A stretch of DNA of 64,000 nucleotides from SIBU01 sp964430335 (GTDB lineage Bacteria; Patescibacteriota; Minisyncoccia; Phycocordibacterales; SIBU01): the NCBI GenBank assembly GCA_964430335.1, contig CAYSEN010000002.1:15598-79597 (forward strand), in the 5' to 3' direction. The position numbers were made by a program, and so were the translations under genes. Below, one piece after another: positions 44,389 through 53,115 of this stretch (position 1 is its first letter; the number at the start of each line of letters is the position of its first letter). A model generated the notes under the pieces. It was not told where the DNA came from, ran no database searches, and was given only the letters and a program-made list of their open reading frames with translations.

Positions 44389-45164
44389 GTGTTTGACGGA
44401 ATACCAAAGTGGTTTATAGAAAACCACTGGTGCAATGGCGACAGTGAGGTACCGGACCTACCCGTAAACCTCATCATCATGATTTCTTACGGAGCGTACA
44501 GACCCGGGGGTCTAGCCCAACTCACGAAAGCAACGTCTGCGATCACCCACCGGGCTTGTGAGATAGCGAAGGCTCACACTGAAGCGGTGGTAGTGGCGAG
44601 TCCGTGCAAATATCTGTTCCCTGGGTCAGATCGTGATGAACAGGCTCTTCGGGACAAGATAGCTCGTGATTACGAGGTCTCGCCTTTTTGGGCAGAAGGC
44701 ATGCTCAACTCAGTTGATGAAGGCCTGAAGTTGCTTAAGCTCATTCTAACCAGGGGAATTCGCGCTGAGCATACAGTGATCGTGACCGGCCAGTCACACT
44801 CGAGATTCGTGCGATGGTTGTACGGTTCATTGCTAGTCGGTTGCAAAATCACGGTGATCTGCGTTCCCTTCGAGACCGAATACCAAGCAGATCACCGGGC
44901 AAAGATGCAGCGTACAGCCTGGCGCTGGCTCATCGCAACATTTGAAAGGCACTTGGCCTTCGCGTTTCTCGGAAGAAGGATCNNNNNNNNNNNNNNNNNN
45001 NNNNNNNNNNNNNNNNNNNNNNNNNNNNNNNNNNNNNNNNNNNNNNNNNNNNNNNNNNNNNNNNNNNNNNNNNNNNNNNNNNGCTCATCGCAACATTTGA
45101 AAGGCACTTGGCCTTCGCGTTTCTCGGAAGAAGGATCGCGAAAATCCACCACAGTGTCGACTGA
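44389..45164 (+). CDS. DUF218-like protein, second copy, interrupted by a spurious scaffold gap
   Basis: The reading frame begins at GTG 44389 and enters 100 N at 44983. If the duplicated 55-mer around the gap is collapsed to one copy, codon 198 continues in frame into AKIHHSVD and a TGA at 45162-45164, giving 206 residues. LLKLILTRGIRAEHTVIVTG followed by QSHSRFVRWLYGSLL resembles the DUF218 core with its conserved S-H...R. The first ~25 residues and the GTG start are uncertain. Higher G+C than the flanking glycosyltransferases and a private terminator mark it as an orphan insert. Function unknown. Confidence 0.6.
44928..45137. other. 100-N scaffold gap flanked by identical 55-mers
   Basis: 44928-44982 equals 45083-45137 exactly, with 100 N between (44983-45082). 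Reading across the N as if they were sequence yields a false frame; collapsing the repeat restores a normal C-terminus for the gene at 44389. Confidence 0.88.
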
Positions 45165-45207
45165 CACTCTCGTGGACGCTAATCGTTCTTCGCCAAACGA
45201 ATTTCAA

Positions 45208-45239
45208 AGCCGAACCGCTCCGCGGTTCGGCTCTTTTTT
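45208..45239 (+). terminator. Terminator of the second DUF218-like gene
   Basis: AGCCGAACCGC and GCGGTTCGGCT form an 11-bp stem with a TCC loop, followed by CTTTTTTA on the plus strand. The convergent minus gene ends at 45238. Confidence 0.88.
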
Positions 45240-46797
45240 ATTTGGTTTTCTTAGCGACTATATACAGATGACAAGCGACAGCATCTGCTCCCGGCATCCA
45301 GTAAAATAGAAAATCAAAAAATTTAAATGGTCCCATAAAAAGCATTAGAAAGTGCGTAATAAATGGTGCCAATTTTTTTATACCGAAAGAAAAAATTACT
45401 CCAAACCAATACGCTAAAAACATTAAAAGTGCACTGACTGGTCCTGAACGCACTCCACTATCGACAATTTCTAACTCCTTGAAAAGCTGTTTCAATCCAC
45501 TTTTTGTCCATCGATTAAAATCATCCGGTGAAGCATGGAATGGGTGAACAAAAGGTGTACTGATATAAACAAAACCGCCAACTTTTAAAGTTCTTATTAT
45601 TTCCCCGGCCACCTTCTTTGGTTCTGCTACGTGTTCCAAAACTGATTCAGAAACGATGGCATCTAGTGAATTGTCGGCAAAAGGCAAAGACGAACCGTCG
45701 GCTACAATATCCACTTCAGGAAATGGGAAAATGTCGACGTTAATAAATTCTTCACCTAGTCTTTCAGGTCCAGAACCAACGTCCACCACCTTTGTTCCTT
45801 TCGGGATAAAATTTCTAATTTTTCTCGGGCCATTTACCAACATTAGGACCGGACAAAAGAAATGCCAGATTGCGTAGTAAAGAAGCGGAAATTGTTTAAA
45901 GAAAGATTTGAGCCAGTTAATTCCCTTTTCGTGTTCATCGCTAAAATGATTGATCGATTGCAAAGACAACATAAAAGGTCTGCCTGAACCGTCGACTCTG
46001 TACTCCTTACCATTTTGAGCCACAAGCAAATTACCTATTTTTTTAAGAGGCTTGTGTTCTTCAGGATCGACAATCATTTTCTCAGTGTTTTTCACTGTGC
46101 CATCTACACCCTTTTTTAAATGCAAAAGCCTGTCCTTCACAATTAAAATCAATGCCAAAATTCCATCGCTGTATCGAATTTTTTTGCCCTCTTCCACTCC
46201 ACGTGGAGCGTGCGAAATCGGATGCTCAATCACATTGAAACCTAATCTCAAAGTTCTAATTAGAAAAGTAATATCCGATTCAAATTTTCCGGGAGTATAT
46301 AGATGCTTAGATTCTTTTGGAAAAACTTTGTAGCAAGTCCAGACATCAGTCATTTTTGCGCCGTACAAAACATTGATGAGCTTGGTAGTGACCCAAGTTC
46401 CCCATCGCTGAATATAAAATCCTTTTCGTTTTTCATGGTGCAAATTTCTGGAACCATAAACAATCATTTTGTCATTTTTGACCTGAGCCAAAAGTGCGGG
46501 AATTTCCTTTGGATTATATTCCAAATCGGCGTCTTGTATTAAAAGATAATCACCGGTCGCCACCGAAAGCCCGTCGCTCACCGAAGTCCCCTTTCCTTTG
46601 TTGACCTCATGAGTAACAATCTTTAAACGATTTTTATTTTCCTCCAAAATCTGAGCTGATTTGTCTTTCGAAGCGTCATTTACACAGACCACCTCGACCT
46701 CCCAGCCAGGAAATTTAACATCAAAAACTCTCTTTAAAAGCTCGCGTAGAGTCTTCTCTTCGTTATAGATCGGAATAATTATTGAAAATTTACGCAT
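45238..46797 (-). CDS. GT2 glycosyltransferase fused to a methyltransferase
   Basis: Residues ~1-240 are a polyprenyl-phosphate-type GT2 (FSIIIPIYNEEKTLRELLKR, VVCVNDASKDKSAQIL, LIQDADLEYNPKEIP). Residues ~250-285 resemble a Trm112-like linker without its cysteines (HKPLKKIGNLLVAQNGKEYR). Residues ~330-470 are a class I methyltransferase (GTKVVDVGSGPERLGEEFIN, VSESVLEHVAEPKKVAGEI), and the C-terminus has one or two hydrophobic stretches. One polypeptide could make a polyprenyl-linked sugar and methylate it or a related lipid. It overlaps the upstream GT39-type gene by 8 nt. Confidence 0.82.
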   Translation of the reverse strand: MRKFSIIIPIYNEEKTLRELLKRVFDVKFPGWEVEVVCVNDASKDKSAQILEENKNRLKIVTHEVNKGKGTSVSDGLSVATGDYLLIQDADLEYNPKEIPALLAQVKNDKMIVYGSRNLHHEKRKGFYIQRWGTWVTTKLINVLYGAKMTDVWTCYKVFPKESKHLYTPGKFESDITFLIRTLRLGFNVIEHPISHAPRGVEEGKKIRYSDGILALILIVKDRLLHLKKGVDGTVKNTEKMIVDPEEHKPLKKIGNLLVAQNGKEYRVDGSGRPFMLSLQSINHFSDEHEKGINWLKSFFKQFPLLYYAIWHFFCPVLMLVNGPRKIRNFIPKGTKVVDVGSGPERLGEEFINVDIFPFPEVDIVADGSSLPFADNSLDAIVSESVLEHVAEPKKVAGEIIRTLKVGGFVYISTPFVHPFHASPDDFNRWTKSGLKQLFKELEIVDSGVRSGPVSALLMFLAYWFGVIFSFGIKKLAPFITHFLMLFMGPFKFFDFLFYWMPGADAVACHLYIVAKKTK

Positions 46798-48187
46798 TTC
46801 GGGATTTTACCTTATCTAAAAATTTTCGCCAGACCAACAAAAAGCCGTAAGCTGAAAAAATTAAAATAAAAGTGTTTACAGGCATTCTAAATCGCGCGTT
46901 CATCCCAAAACCATTTACGGTAGTAATTAGGGCGAAATACACTACGAGCAAAAGGACAAATAGCGCCAACTGTGAAAATTTCTCCTTTCTGAAATACGTA
47001 AATACTCCGAGTAGATAAAACAGAAAAACTGAAACCCAAATAATTCTTGCGAACAAGACAAGCGCCCCCGGTGTAACAAGATATTTAATAATTATTCCGA
47101 AAAATCTCATGGGCTCCGTGGTCAAAAGAGTAATGGCTGGCTTATCAAGCAAATTCGGAATAATGACATGCGAATAACCTAAAACAGTGAGCATGCCGTC
47201 GTGTGTCATAAAAGTAAGGATACTAATTCCAACAGATTTAGTGAGTGCCAGTTTATGATCCATTAAAATGCCGACAGCTTTTTTAGCAAATAACTTATCA
47301 TTTGATGGTGTAATATCTGTGCCAGTCATTCCATTTTCAAATTTAGCCTGTCCGCGTTCGGCTTCATAAGTAGTGCCATTTTCAATGGCCATAACAGTAG
47401 GCACAAGCACTGTGTAGAGGTTAAATCCGGCCTGTGAACTAATTCCAAACTTTCCAAACTCCTTATAATTTCTATAGCCCCAAGGAAACAAGATTAAACC
47501 GCAAACCGCTAAAAAATATATTGCATGCTTTAAATGCTCCAAATTTACTCGTCTTCTGTTTAGCAAATAAAAACCAGCCGGAACTAAAATTGGCAAAAAT
47601 TGAACAGTAGGTTTTATAAGCATCGCGAGTGCAAGAAAAACTCCTGACCAGACAGCATTTCTGATGGTTGAATTTTCGAAATATCTAAAAAGAAACAATG
47701 TGAAAACCAAAAGGACGAATGTAAAACTAGTTTCAGAAGCTAGTAGAAATGAATTTAAAATTGAATACGGTTCACACGCCAAAAATATGCCGACTAAAAA
47801 GACGGCTTCTTTACTGACTATTCTTCCCGCCAATTTCATCCCGAGTATTGGAATTAAGCTGGCTAAAATTATTTCGAAAATAAAAACCGGAACGTATGAA
47901 CCGAATGCTCCTGCGATAATAGCAATCGTCACAATCCAAGCCGGTGGCCTTAAGGCATTTGGACGATAAATTACTGGGCCGGGATCATCGGAATATCCGT
48001 TTCCTGCGATCAAATTTTTACTGATTTCATAATAGCCGTCTTGCGCTCTAATCGTGTCAATAAAATTTCCGTGATTTGCATTTAAATTTATGAAAAATAA
48101 AAGTAAACGCAAAACAAGCGCCAAAGCAAAAATGGCAATAAATAATTGATTGCGAGAAATAAAAGACTTTAGACTTTCAGTATTCAT
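46790..48187 (-). CDS. GT39/PMT_2-type polytopic glycosyltransferase
   Basis: The 465-residue protein has about 11 membrane segments. The first periplasmic loop contains IDTIRAQDGYYEISKNLIAG followed by DPGPVIYRPNALRPP, the type of acidic loop that carries the GT-C catalytic Asp. It likely uses a polyprenyl-phosphate sugar made by the GT2 fusion protein next to it. Adjacent GtrA may flip that donor. Confidence 0.75.
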   Translation of the reverse strand: MNTESLKSFISRNQLFIAIFALALVLRLLLFFINLNANHGNFIDTIRAQDGYYEISKNLIAGNGYSDDPGPVIYRPNALRPPAWIVTIAIIAGAFGSYVPVFIFEIILASLIPILGMKLAGRIVSKEAVFLVGIFLACEPYSILNSFLLASETSFTFVLLVFTLFLFRYFENSTIRNAVWSGVFLALAMLIKPTVQFLPILVPAGFYLLNRRRVNLEHLKHAIYFLAVCGLILFPWGYRNYKEFGKFGISSQAGFNLYTVLVPTVMAIENGTTYEAERGQAKFENGMTGTDITPSNDKLFAKKAVGILMDHKLALTKSVGISILTFMTHDGMLTVLGYSHVIIPNLLDKPAITLLTTEPMRFFGIIIKYLVTPGALVLFARIIWVSVFLFYLLGVFTYFRKEKFSQLALFVLLLVVYFALITTVNGFGMNARFRMPVNTFILIFSAYGFLLVWRKFLDKVKSRNA

Positions 48188-48190
48188 AAA

Positions 48191-48655
48191 TTATGACTGA
48201 ATTTCATCCTTAAATACAAACATACGATAGACAAAAAAACTAAAGAATGCAATTCCTCCAGAAATCAAAAATTTGGCCAACATATACCAAACATGCAAGA
48301 TTTCAACCAACACGTACATCAAAAATAGGTTGAGGAAAAAATTGGTGCCTGTAATTATAAAATATTTTGTTGCTTGTTTATGAATCTGATCGACAGAGCG
48401 ATCTTCAAATGTCCAAAATTTCTGTAATAAGAAACTAACGCAAAAAGCCAAAATAAAAGCAAGGGAAACAGCGGGAATTAGTTTTAATCCCAAAATGCCC
48501 TTAAAAAAGTAGAGAGATCCGAGCTCTACAACAGCCGCAGTTCCTCCAGAAATTATGTAGACAATTAACTTACGATTTTGAAAAAGCACATCATGCAATC
48601 TCGGTGAAAAAGATTTCAAAAAATTCCAAAATCTTTGTTCAGCTGATTTTAACAT
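48191..48655 (-). CDS. GtrA-like small flippase-type membrane protein
   Basis: A 154-residue protein with four transmembrane helices. VYIISGGTAAVVELGSLYFF and FCVSFLLQKFWTFEDRSVDQ followed by KYFIITGTNFFLNLFLMY are GtrA-family signatures. GtrA proteins are thought to move undecaprenyl-phosphate-linked sugars across the membrane. The gene sits between a GT39-type transferase and a sugar dehydrogenase, 3 and 4 nt away, consistent with that role. Confidence 0.88.
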   Translation of the reverse strand: MLKSAEQRFWNFLKSFSPRLHDVLFQNRKLIVYIISGGTAAVVELGSLYFFKGILGLKLIPAVSLAFILAFCVSFLLQKFWTFEDRSVDQIHKQATKYFIITGTNFFLNLFLMYVLVEILHVWYMLAKFLISGGIAFFSFFVYRMFVFKDEIQS

Positions 48656-48659
48656 TTCA

Positions 48660-49568
48660 TTAATTACTCTTTTTGAATTTCCTCAAAGCTTTCTCTCCGT
48701 AAACTCCATTAAGCAGGTCTAAATCTTTCTTAGTACTTAGTAACAATTCGTTATTTTTATCTTCAAGACTATGAATAACTTTCATGCCGTATTCATCATT
48801 TACTGTTTTCTCATACAATTCTGAAAAGGCCGCGAAGTCTTTTATAAAGCAGTGTCCTCCAGCGCCACGACCGCTTTGGTGCACTGGATTCATATGACTG
48901 CTACCAATTCTTGGATCTGCTGAAACGGCCTCGCTTACAATCTTCCAATCAATCCCTTCTTTTTCGGCGACATCATAAAACAAGTTTGCAAAAATAACTT
49001 TAAAATAGAAAAAACAATTCCCGGCATATTTCACGAGCTCGGCTTCTTTTGCTCCTGTTATCAATTGAAATTTTGCTTTTGGCAAAACCGCCAAAACTTC
49101 CTTGGCCTTGGCTTCATATTCTTTTGATTTCACTGGAGTGCCGATAATATTTCTCTCAGGATGAGCAGCGTCGTGAGCAGCGGTCACTTCTCTTAGAAAT
49201 TCTGGTGAGTGAAAAACAAAAGTTTCTGGATTATCTTTCTGAATTGATTCTGTGATGCCAGGCAAAATTGTAGACTTAATGACGGCAATTTTTCCCTTTC
49301 CTACCAATTTCACTGCGCCGCGAATTATTGAATCATCAAAACCTTTCTCAGTTGTAGGAGTTGGAACAGCAATAAAAACAATGTCGCAATCTTTTATGAG
49401 ATCCTTGTTATTTCTGTAAGGCTCTTCAAGTGCATATCTGACATTTTTGAAACCTCGATTTTCGAAATCATCTGCGTAAGCCTTACCTACAAATCCTTGG
49501 CCAATAAATCCGATTAGTGGTTTGCTAGTCTTTTTGGTATTACTGCTCTTTTTAGTCTTGTTTTTCAT
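48660..49568 (-). CDS. UDP-glucose/GDP-mannose dehydrogenase-family protein lacking the C-terminal domain
   Basis: After a basic, Ser/Lys-rich N-terminus the Rossmann motif GFIGQGFVGKAY appears at about residue 19. AVPTPTTEKGFDDSII and ELVKYAGNCFFYFKVIFANL follow, and the catalytic cysteine lies in GRGAGGHCFIKD near residue 240. Family enzymes oxidise UDP-sugars to uronates with NAD and usually have 400-440 residues with a C-terminal UDP-binding domain. Here the protein ends about 60 residues after the cysteine. It may be a distinct short subfamily or may need a partner. A TAGAAT lies 9 nt before the start. Confidence 0.8.
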   Translation of the reverse strand: MKNKTKKSSNTKKTSKPLIGFIGQGFVGKAYADDFENRGFKNVRYALEEPYRNNKDLIKDCDIVFIAVPTPTTEKGFDDSIIRGAVKLVGKGKIAVIKSTILPGITESIQKDNPETFVFHSPEFLREVTAAHDAAHPERNIIGTPVKSKEYEAKAKEVLAVLPKAKFQLITGAKEAELVKYAGNCFFYFKVIFANLFYDVAEKEGIDWKIVSEAVSADPRIGSSHMNPVHQSGRGAGGHCFIKDFAAFSELYEKTVNDEYGMKVIHSLEDKNNELLLSTKKDLDLLNGVYGEKALRKFKKSN

Positions 49569-49618
49569 AATTGCGATATTCTAACTCATATTATCTAACA
49601 ACAAAAGACCTAGGAAAA

Positions 49619-50785
49619 TTACTTTTTGGCTGACTCAATCGATTCTTTGTAAGTCTTTAAATAATCGTTTTTTGAAGTTACAAATTTTTTTATGGTGTCA
49701 GGTGCGATTTGCCATGAAAAAAATGTGCCAGCTTGCGGATTTTCAATAAATTCAGAAATATGTGACACAAAACAATTTAAATCATTGACTGGGCAGACAT
49801 ATGACCTTCCTTTGTTACTTAGCAGTTCTTGGGCAATGCCAACGTCAGAAGAAACCGAAGGACAGAGCGAGGCGCAAGCCTCTAGTAAAGATAGACCGAA
49901 ACCTTCATAAGCTGATGTCTGCAAGTATAAATTGGCAGATTTGTAATAAGAAGAGACATCTTTTTGCCAACCTAAAAAGGCTACAGAATTTGCAATATTA
50001 TATTCCCCTACTTTTGATTTTAAATTTTCCAACTCTGGTCCCTCACCTACCACCAACATACCGACACGGGGATATTTTTTTAATATTTCATTTAAAACAT
50101 CGATCGCGAAATCAATCTTTTTTTCCTTCGTTAATCTAGCCACAACCAAAATTACAAAATCCCAATTTGGATAATCGCTTTGAAAGTTTACGACCGGTTT
50201 TGCAATCTTAAACCTGTCTAAATCGGTAAATATCGGCAAAACAACAGGATTAGTTTTAAGTTGGTAGTTGGTATTTTTTAGAGATGAGGCAATGCGTTCA
50301 GATACAACTCGAATAGCATCGGCTTTTGGTAAAACTATTTTTGAAATTACCAATCTCAATTTGTTTAAGAAAGAATCGGCCAAAAAATATGGACTCAAAA
50401 AATCTGTATGAATTTGTATATGTAGTGGAATTTTTTCGATTGATTTTAAAATTAACCCAACTAGACCTGTTTCAAAAGGATCCTGGCAAGTCAGAATAGA
50501 ATCACTAATCTGGAATTTAGAATCGCGAATAACGGATCTGCTGATACGAACCGCGTCAAAAACGTACATCAGTCTGTTAGAAGAGTTGGTGGGATAAATC
50601 CACAATTTCGATCCAACCTGTATTTTTTCGGTTTTAATTCCTGATTCCTTATTCCTAATTCTGGTTGAAAAAACAACAATGTGCATTTCTTCGAAAAGTT
50701 CTGCATACTCAACCATCCTCGCTAAAACAGCGCTTCCCTCCTCAAAAATCTTTCTGTCTGTACTGATACTTAAAACTTTTGACAT
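49619..50785 (-). CDS. GT4 glycosyltransferase
   Basis: A 388-residue GT-B enzyme: VLSISTDRKIFEEGSAVLAR, LTCQDPFETGLVGLILK, FVILVVARLTKEKKIDFAID, and the donor site LQTSAYEGFGLSLLEACASL. It overlaps the next upstream transferase gene by 16 nt. The start used is ATG 50785 (MSKVLSIST). Confidence 0.87.
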   Translation of the reverse strand: MSKVLSISTDRKIFEEGSAVLARMVEYAELFEEMHIVVFSTRIRNKESGIKTEKIQVGSKLWIYPTNSSNRLMYVFDAVRISRSVIRDSKFQISDSILTCQDPFETGLVGLILKSIEKIPLHIQIHTDFLSPYFLADSFLNKLRLVISKIVLPKADAIRVVSERIASSLKNTNYQLKTNPVVLPIFTDLDRFKIAKPVVNFQSDYPNWDFVILVVARLTKEKKIDFAIDVLNEILKKYPRVGMLVVGEGPELENLKSKVGEYNIANSVAFLGWQKDVSSYYKSANLYLQTSAYEGFGLSLLEACASLCPSVSSDVGIAQELLSNKGRSYVCPVNDLNCFVSHISEFIENPQAGTFFSWQIAPDTIKKFVTSKNDYLKTYKESIESAKK

Positions 50786-51774
50786 ATATCTATAAATTCT
50801 TTAGCAATCTCACTCCAAGGATGGGTAAAATTAAACTCCCTAATCTTTGATTCCTGTGACTTATAATTACTTTCGTTTGAAAGCCAGACGATTTTCTGCG
50901 CAATATCATCCACGTTCTCTGGGTCGACAAAGATAGCACAACTTTGAATTCGGTCATAGAGGCCGGTTTCTCTTGTCACGATAAACGGTTTGTTGTATCT
51001 AATTGCATCTAAAATAAGGTTTGGACTGACGTCTCCAAGTGAAACCAAAATCACGGCGTACGCGCTACTTAGCCTATCCATAAACAATTCATAAGGTTTT
51101 GTCGTATTGTCGTAAATAAGTGACTCATCATTAGTTTTCACCTTATTAAAAGCTTGGGATAATCTGGCTTCATTTTTCCATTTGAGCGGTCTTGTGCCGG
51201 CAATAAAATTTTTCTCCGAGAACGGCCTTGAGATTTCCTTTGGGCCGTAAAAATTTTCGACAATAAACAATTTTTTCGAATCAAGTTTGTACGGCTCACT
51301 AAAAATATCTTTTTGCCACTTAGTACTGAAAATCACGGCGGTAGAATTTCTCAAAACCCAACCGGTCAATTTGAAAATCAATTTTTCTTTGCGAGAAAAT
51401 TTACCAATCGAAGTTTGGTAGAAATTCTTAAGCAAAACTAAATCCCCCGTGCGCTCAACATATGATTCCCAAAGGAAATCTCCGCCAGTGCGGATGATGA
51501 ATTTCTTGCCAAGGATTTCAGCCGCCAAAATCGCCGGCAAAGCCACAGAAAAAGTATCAAGAGCAAAAACCACTTCCGACTTCAAAACCGCCGGAAAAAT
51601 TTTAAAAAAATAGTACAGGTGCCTAAGGCCAGTCGGCAACATTCTCTCTAAACGGAAAAATTTCACAGCCACGTCGTGACCTGAGGCCTCGAATTCTTCC
51701 TTCAGATGCTTCGCGTACTGAGCTGGACCACCTATATCTGGTGGATAAATACCTGTTGCAATAAGAATTCTCAT
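50770..51774 (-). CDS. GT4-type glycosyltransferase
   Basis: About 334 residues from the ATG at 51774: MRILIATGIYPPDIGGPAQY is the usual start of this family, and an in-frame ATG at 51822 would add 16 unrelated residues. FIIRTGGDFLWESYVERTGD and VIFSTKWQKDIFSEPYKLDS follow. The donor half is degenerate (AYAVILVSLGDVSPNLILDA, then IRYNKPFIVTRETG). An inverted-repeat arm directly abuts the start codon. Confidence 0.82.
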   Translation of the reverse strand: MRILIATGIYPPDIGGPAQYAKHLKEEFEASGHDVAVKFFRLERMLPTGLRHLYYFFKIFPAVLKSEVVFALDTFSVALPAILAAEILGKKFIIRTGGDFLWESYVERTGDLVLLKNFYQTSIGKFSRKEKLIFKLTGWVLRNSTAVIFSTKWQKDIFSEPYKLDSKKLFIVENFYGPKEISRPFSEKNFIAGTRPLKWKNEARLSQAFNKVKTNDESLIYDNTTKPYELFMDRLSSAYAVILVSLGDVSPNLILDAIRYNKPFIVTRETGLYDRIQSCAIFVDPENVDDIAQKIVWLSNESNYKSQESKIREFNFTHPWSEIAKEFIDICQKF

Positions 51775-51911
51775 CCCGTAGTGAAAAATGGCGTCGTTTG
51801 CTGTGAAGCAATTTTGCGCCAAGTTATATTAAGCGTAGATTTGTAAATGAAACTTAAACAGTGCAATTATCTCCCGATGTAACAAACAGCAACGCCATTT
51901 TCTACTACGGG
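51775..51911. repeat. Imperfect inverted repeat flanking a 97-bp centre, abutting a start codon
   Basis: 51775-51794 and 51892-51911 are inverted copies matching at 18 of 20 positions (CCCGTAGT, two differing bases, AAAATGGCGT). The proximal arm ends exactly at the start codon of the minus-strand GT4 gene (51774). A TATAAC -10 candidate lies between the arms (51823-51828). Could be a MITE-like relic or a 5'-UTR hairpin. The stretch 51775-52003 has no other gene. Confidence 0.55.
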
Positions 51912-51983
51912 GCACATATATAAGAATAACCCGATTAGTTCAGGCTTACAAATTAAAACTCAGCCTGTAGTCCAAATGTTATA

Positions 51984-52015
51984 AATAAAAAAACAAAGCC
52001 GGATTAGCTTTGTTT
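51984..52015 (-). terminator. Terminator of the LpxC-like gene
   Basis: AAACAAAGC and GCTTTGTTT (51991-51999, 52007-52015) pair, and on the minus strand TTTTTTTATT follows. The stem includes the last sense codons and the stop of the gene. Confidence 0.82.
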
Positions 52016-52840
52016 AAAACGTCTGAACTGTACACTTCTCAACAAACTAAGGTCTCCTTCATGACCGGCGCACAAGGACCTTACGACTCCGCAAGGCACG
52101 GCCACATGATCCACAAGGGCAAGTGCGCCTAAGAGATCACAGTACCTGTGAAGGGCAAATTCTTTGAGAACATCTTCGGCGAAACCCCTCTGTGGCCAGC
52201 AAATGGTCTCAAGGTGTGGCCAACCAAAAAGTGACGCCAGCCGACAGACATTGTATCGCCACCTAGGCCAGCCTTGAGTCCTCGCTTGAAAATTGCCTTC
52301 CAAGTGATCAAGTGATTGCCAAGGCAAATGATCTGAGCTTGTGTGCTGGCCAAAACGTGGATAATCAATCGTCACTTGAACCGACAGATTTGGTTCATTA
52401 CTTGAGTAAGGTGGACCAATCTCCACAAACCTCTTTCCACCTCTGTAATCAAATCTGAAACTTCCTTCCGGGACAACCAGTGGAAGTGTCTGGCCGGTCG
52501 CGAAAGTTTTGGGCTTAAGTGCCATCCAAACTTCCCATGGTCGCCCGTGGTACGGGGGCCAGGAGGAACCGCTTACCACCACATCTGTCAGACCAGTGAA
52601 TCGGATTGACGTAAAGTGTTCGGCTACGTTGGCTCGACCGCCACTTCCTCCTCTCAATGATACGCAACGTAATCTTTTTCTGGCAAACGCATATTCCAAA
52701 TTTACTGGTACATAGTTATCGCCACCATCGTCGTAATACCAGCCAGGACGATCAGAAGGAGTGAACTTGATCCATGCAGGCCTTCCAAAAACATCGCGGC
52801 CAACAACCTCGACCGGCTCAGTAAGATTCAATTCTTTCAT
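52004..52840 (-). CDS. LpxC-like zinc deacetylase homologue
   Basis: A 278-residue protein related to UDP-3-O-acyl-GlcNAc N-deacetylase. NVAEHFTSIRFTGLTDVVVS matches the VEHxxxxL segment with the catalytic Glu and a zinc His. The C-terminal EFALHRYCDLLGALALVDHV matches the HKxxDxxGD segment, giving zinc ligands H and D with the correct 3-residue spacing. LCAGHEGDLSLLRSV matches the S/A-GH catalytic His. The middle is divergent. No lpxA, lpxD or lpxB is seen here, and lipid A synthesis is not expected in Patescibacteria, so it may deacetylate a different sugar. It is a high-G+C orphan with its own terminator. Confidence 0.72.
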   Translation of the reverse strand: MKELNLTEPVEVVGRDVFGRPAWIKFTPSDRPGWYYDDGGDNYVPVNLEYAFARKRLRCVSLRGGSGGRANVAEHFTSIRFTGLTDVVVSGSSWPPYHGRPWEVWMALKPKTFATGQTLPLVVPEGSFRFDYRGGKRFVEIGPPYSSNEPNLSVQVTIDYPRFGQHTSSDHLPWQSLDHLEGNFQARTQGWPRWRYNVCRLASLFGWPHLETICWPQRGFAEDVLKEFALHRYCDLLGALALVDHVAVPCGVVRSLCAGHEGDLSLLRSVQFRRFKQS

Positions 52841-52905
52841 GTTGTGTTCGATTCTTCTGCAAATGAAAATAAATTAAACATCAACTTAAGTCAAATTTAT
52901 AAAAT

Positions 52906-53115
52906 AAAAAAACAGCCAAGTCCTGAAACTTGGCTGCGTGAAGAAACACCTTCAAATCTGNNNNNNNNNNNNNNNNNNNNNNNNNNNNNNNNNNNNNNNN
53001 NNNNNNNNNNNNNNNNNNNNNNNNNNNNNNNNNNNNNNNNNNNNNNNNNNNNNNNNNNNNAAAAAAACAGCCAAGTCCTGAAACTTGGCTGCGTGAAGAA
53101 ACACCTTCAAATCTG
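52906..53115. other. 100-N scaffold gap flanked by identical 55-mers
   Basis: 52906-52960 equals 53061-53115 exactly, with 100 N between. The repeated 55-mer contains a complete terminator hairpin. As at 31532 and 44928 the gap is probably spurious, and the two flanking genes would then be about 210 bp apart. Confidence 0.86.
53061..53091 (-). terminator. Terminator of the unknown orphan gene
   Basis: CAGCCAAGT and ACTTGGCTG (53068-53076 and 53083-53091) form a 9-bp stem with a 6-nt loop, followed on the minus strand by TTTTTTT. The copy at 52906-52936 is the scaffold duplicate. Confidence 0.82.

Noticed and set aside
31532..53115. The duplicated 55-mers as insertion-sequence ends or target-site duplications
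   Set aside because: They occur only around runs of exactly 100 N, have one fixed length and differ in sequence between sites, which fits k-mer overlaps from assembly.
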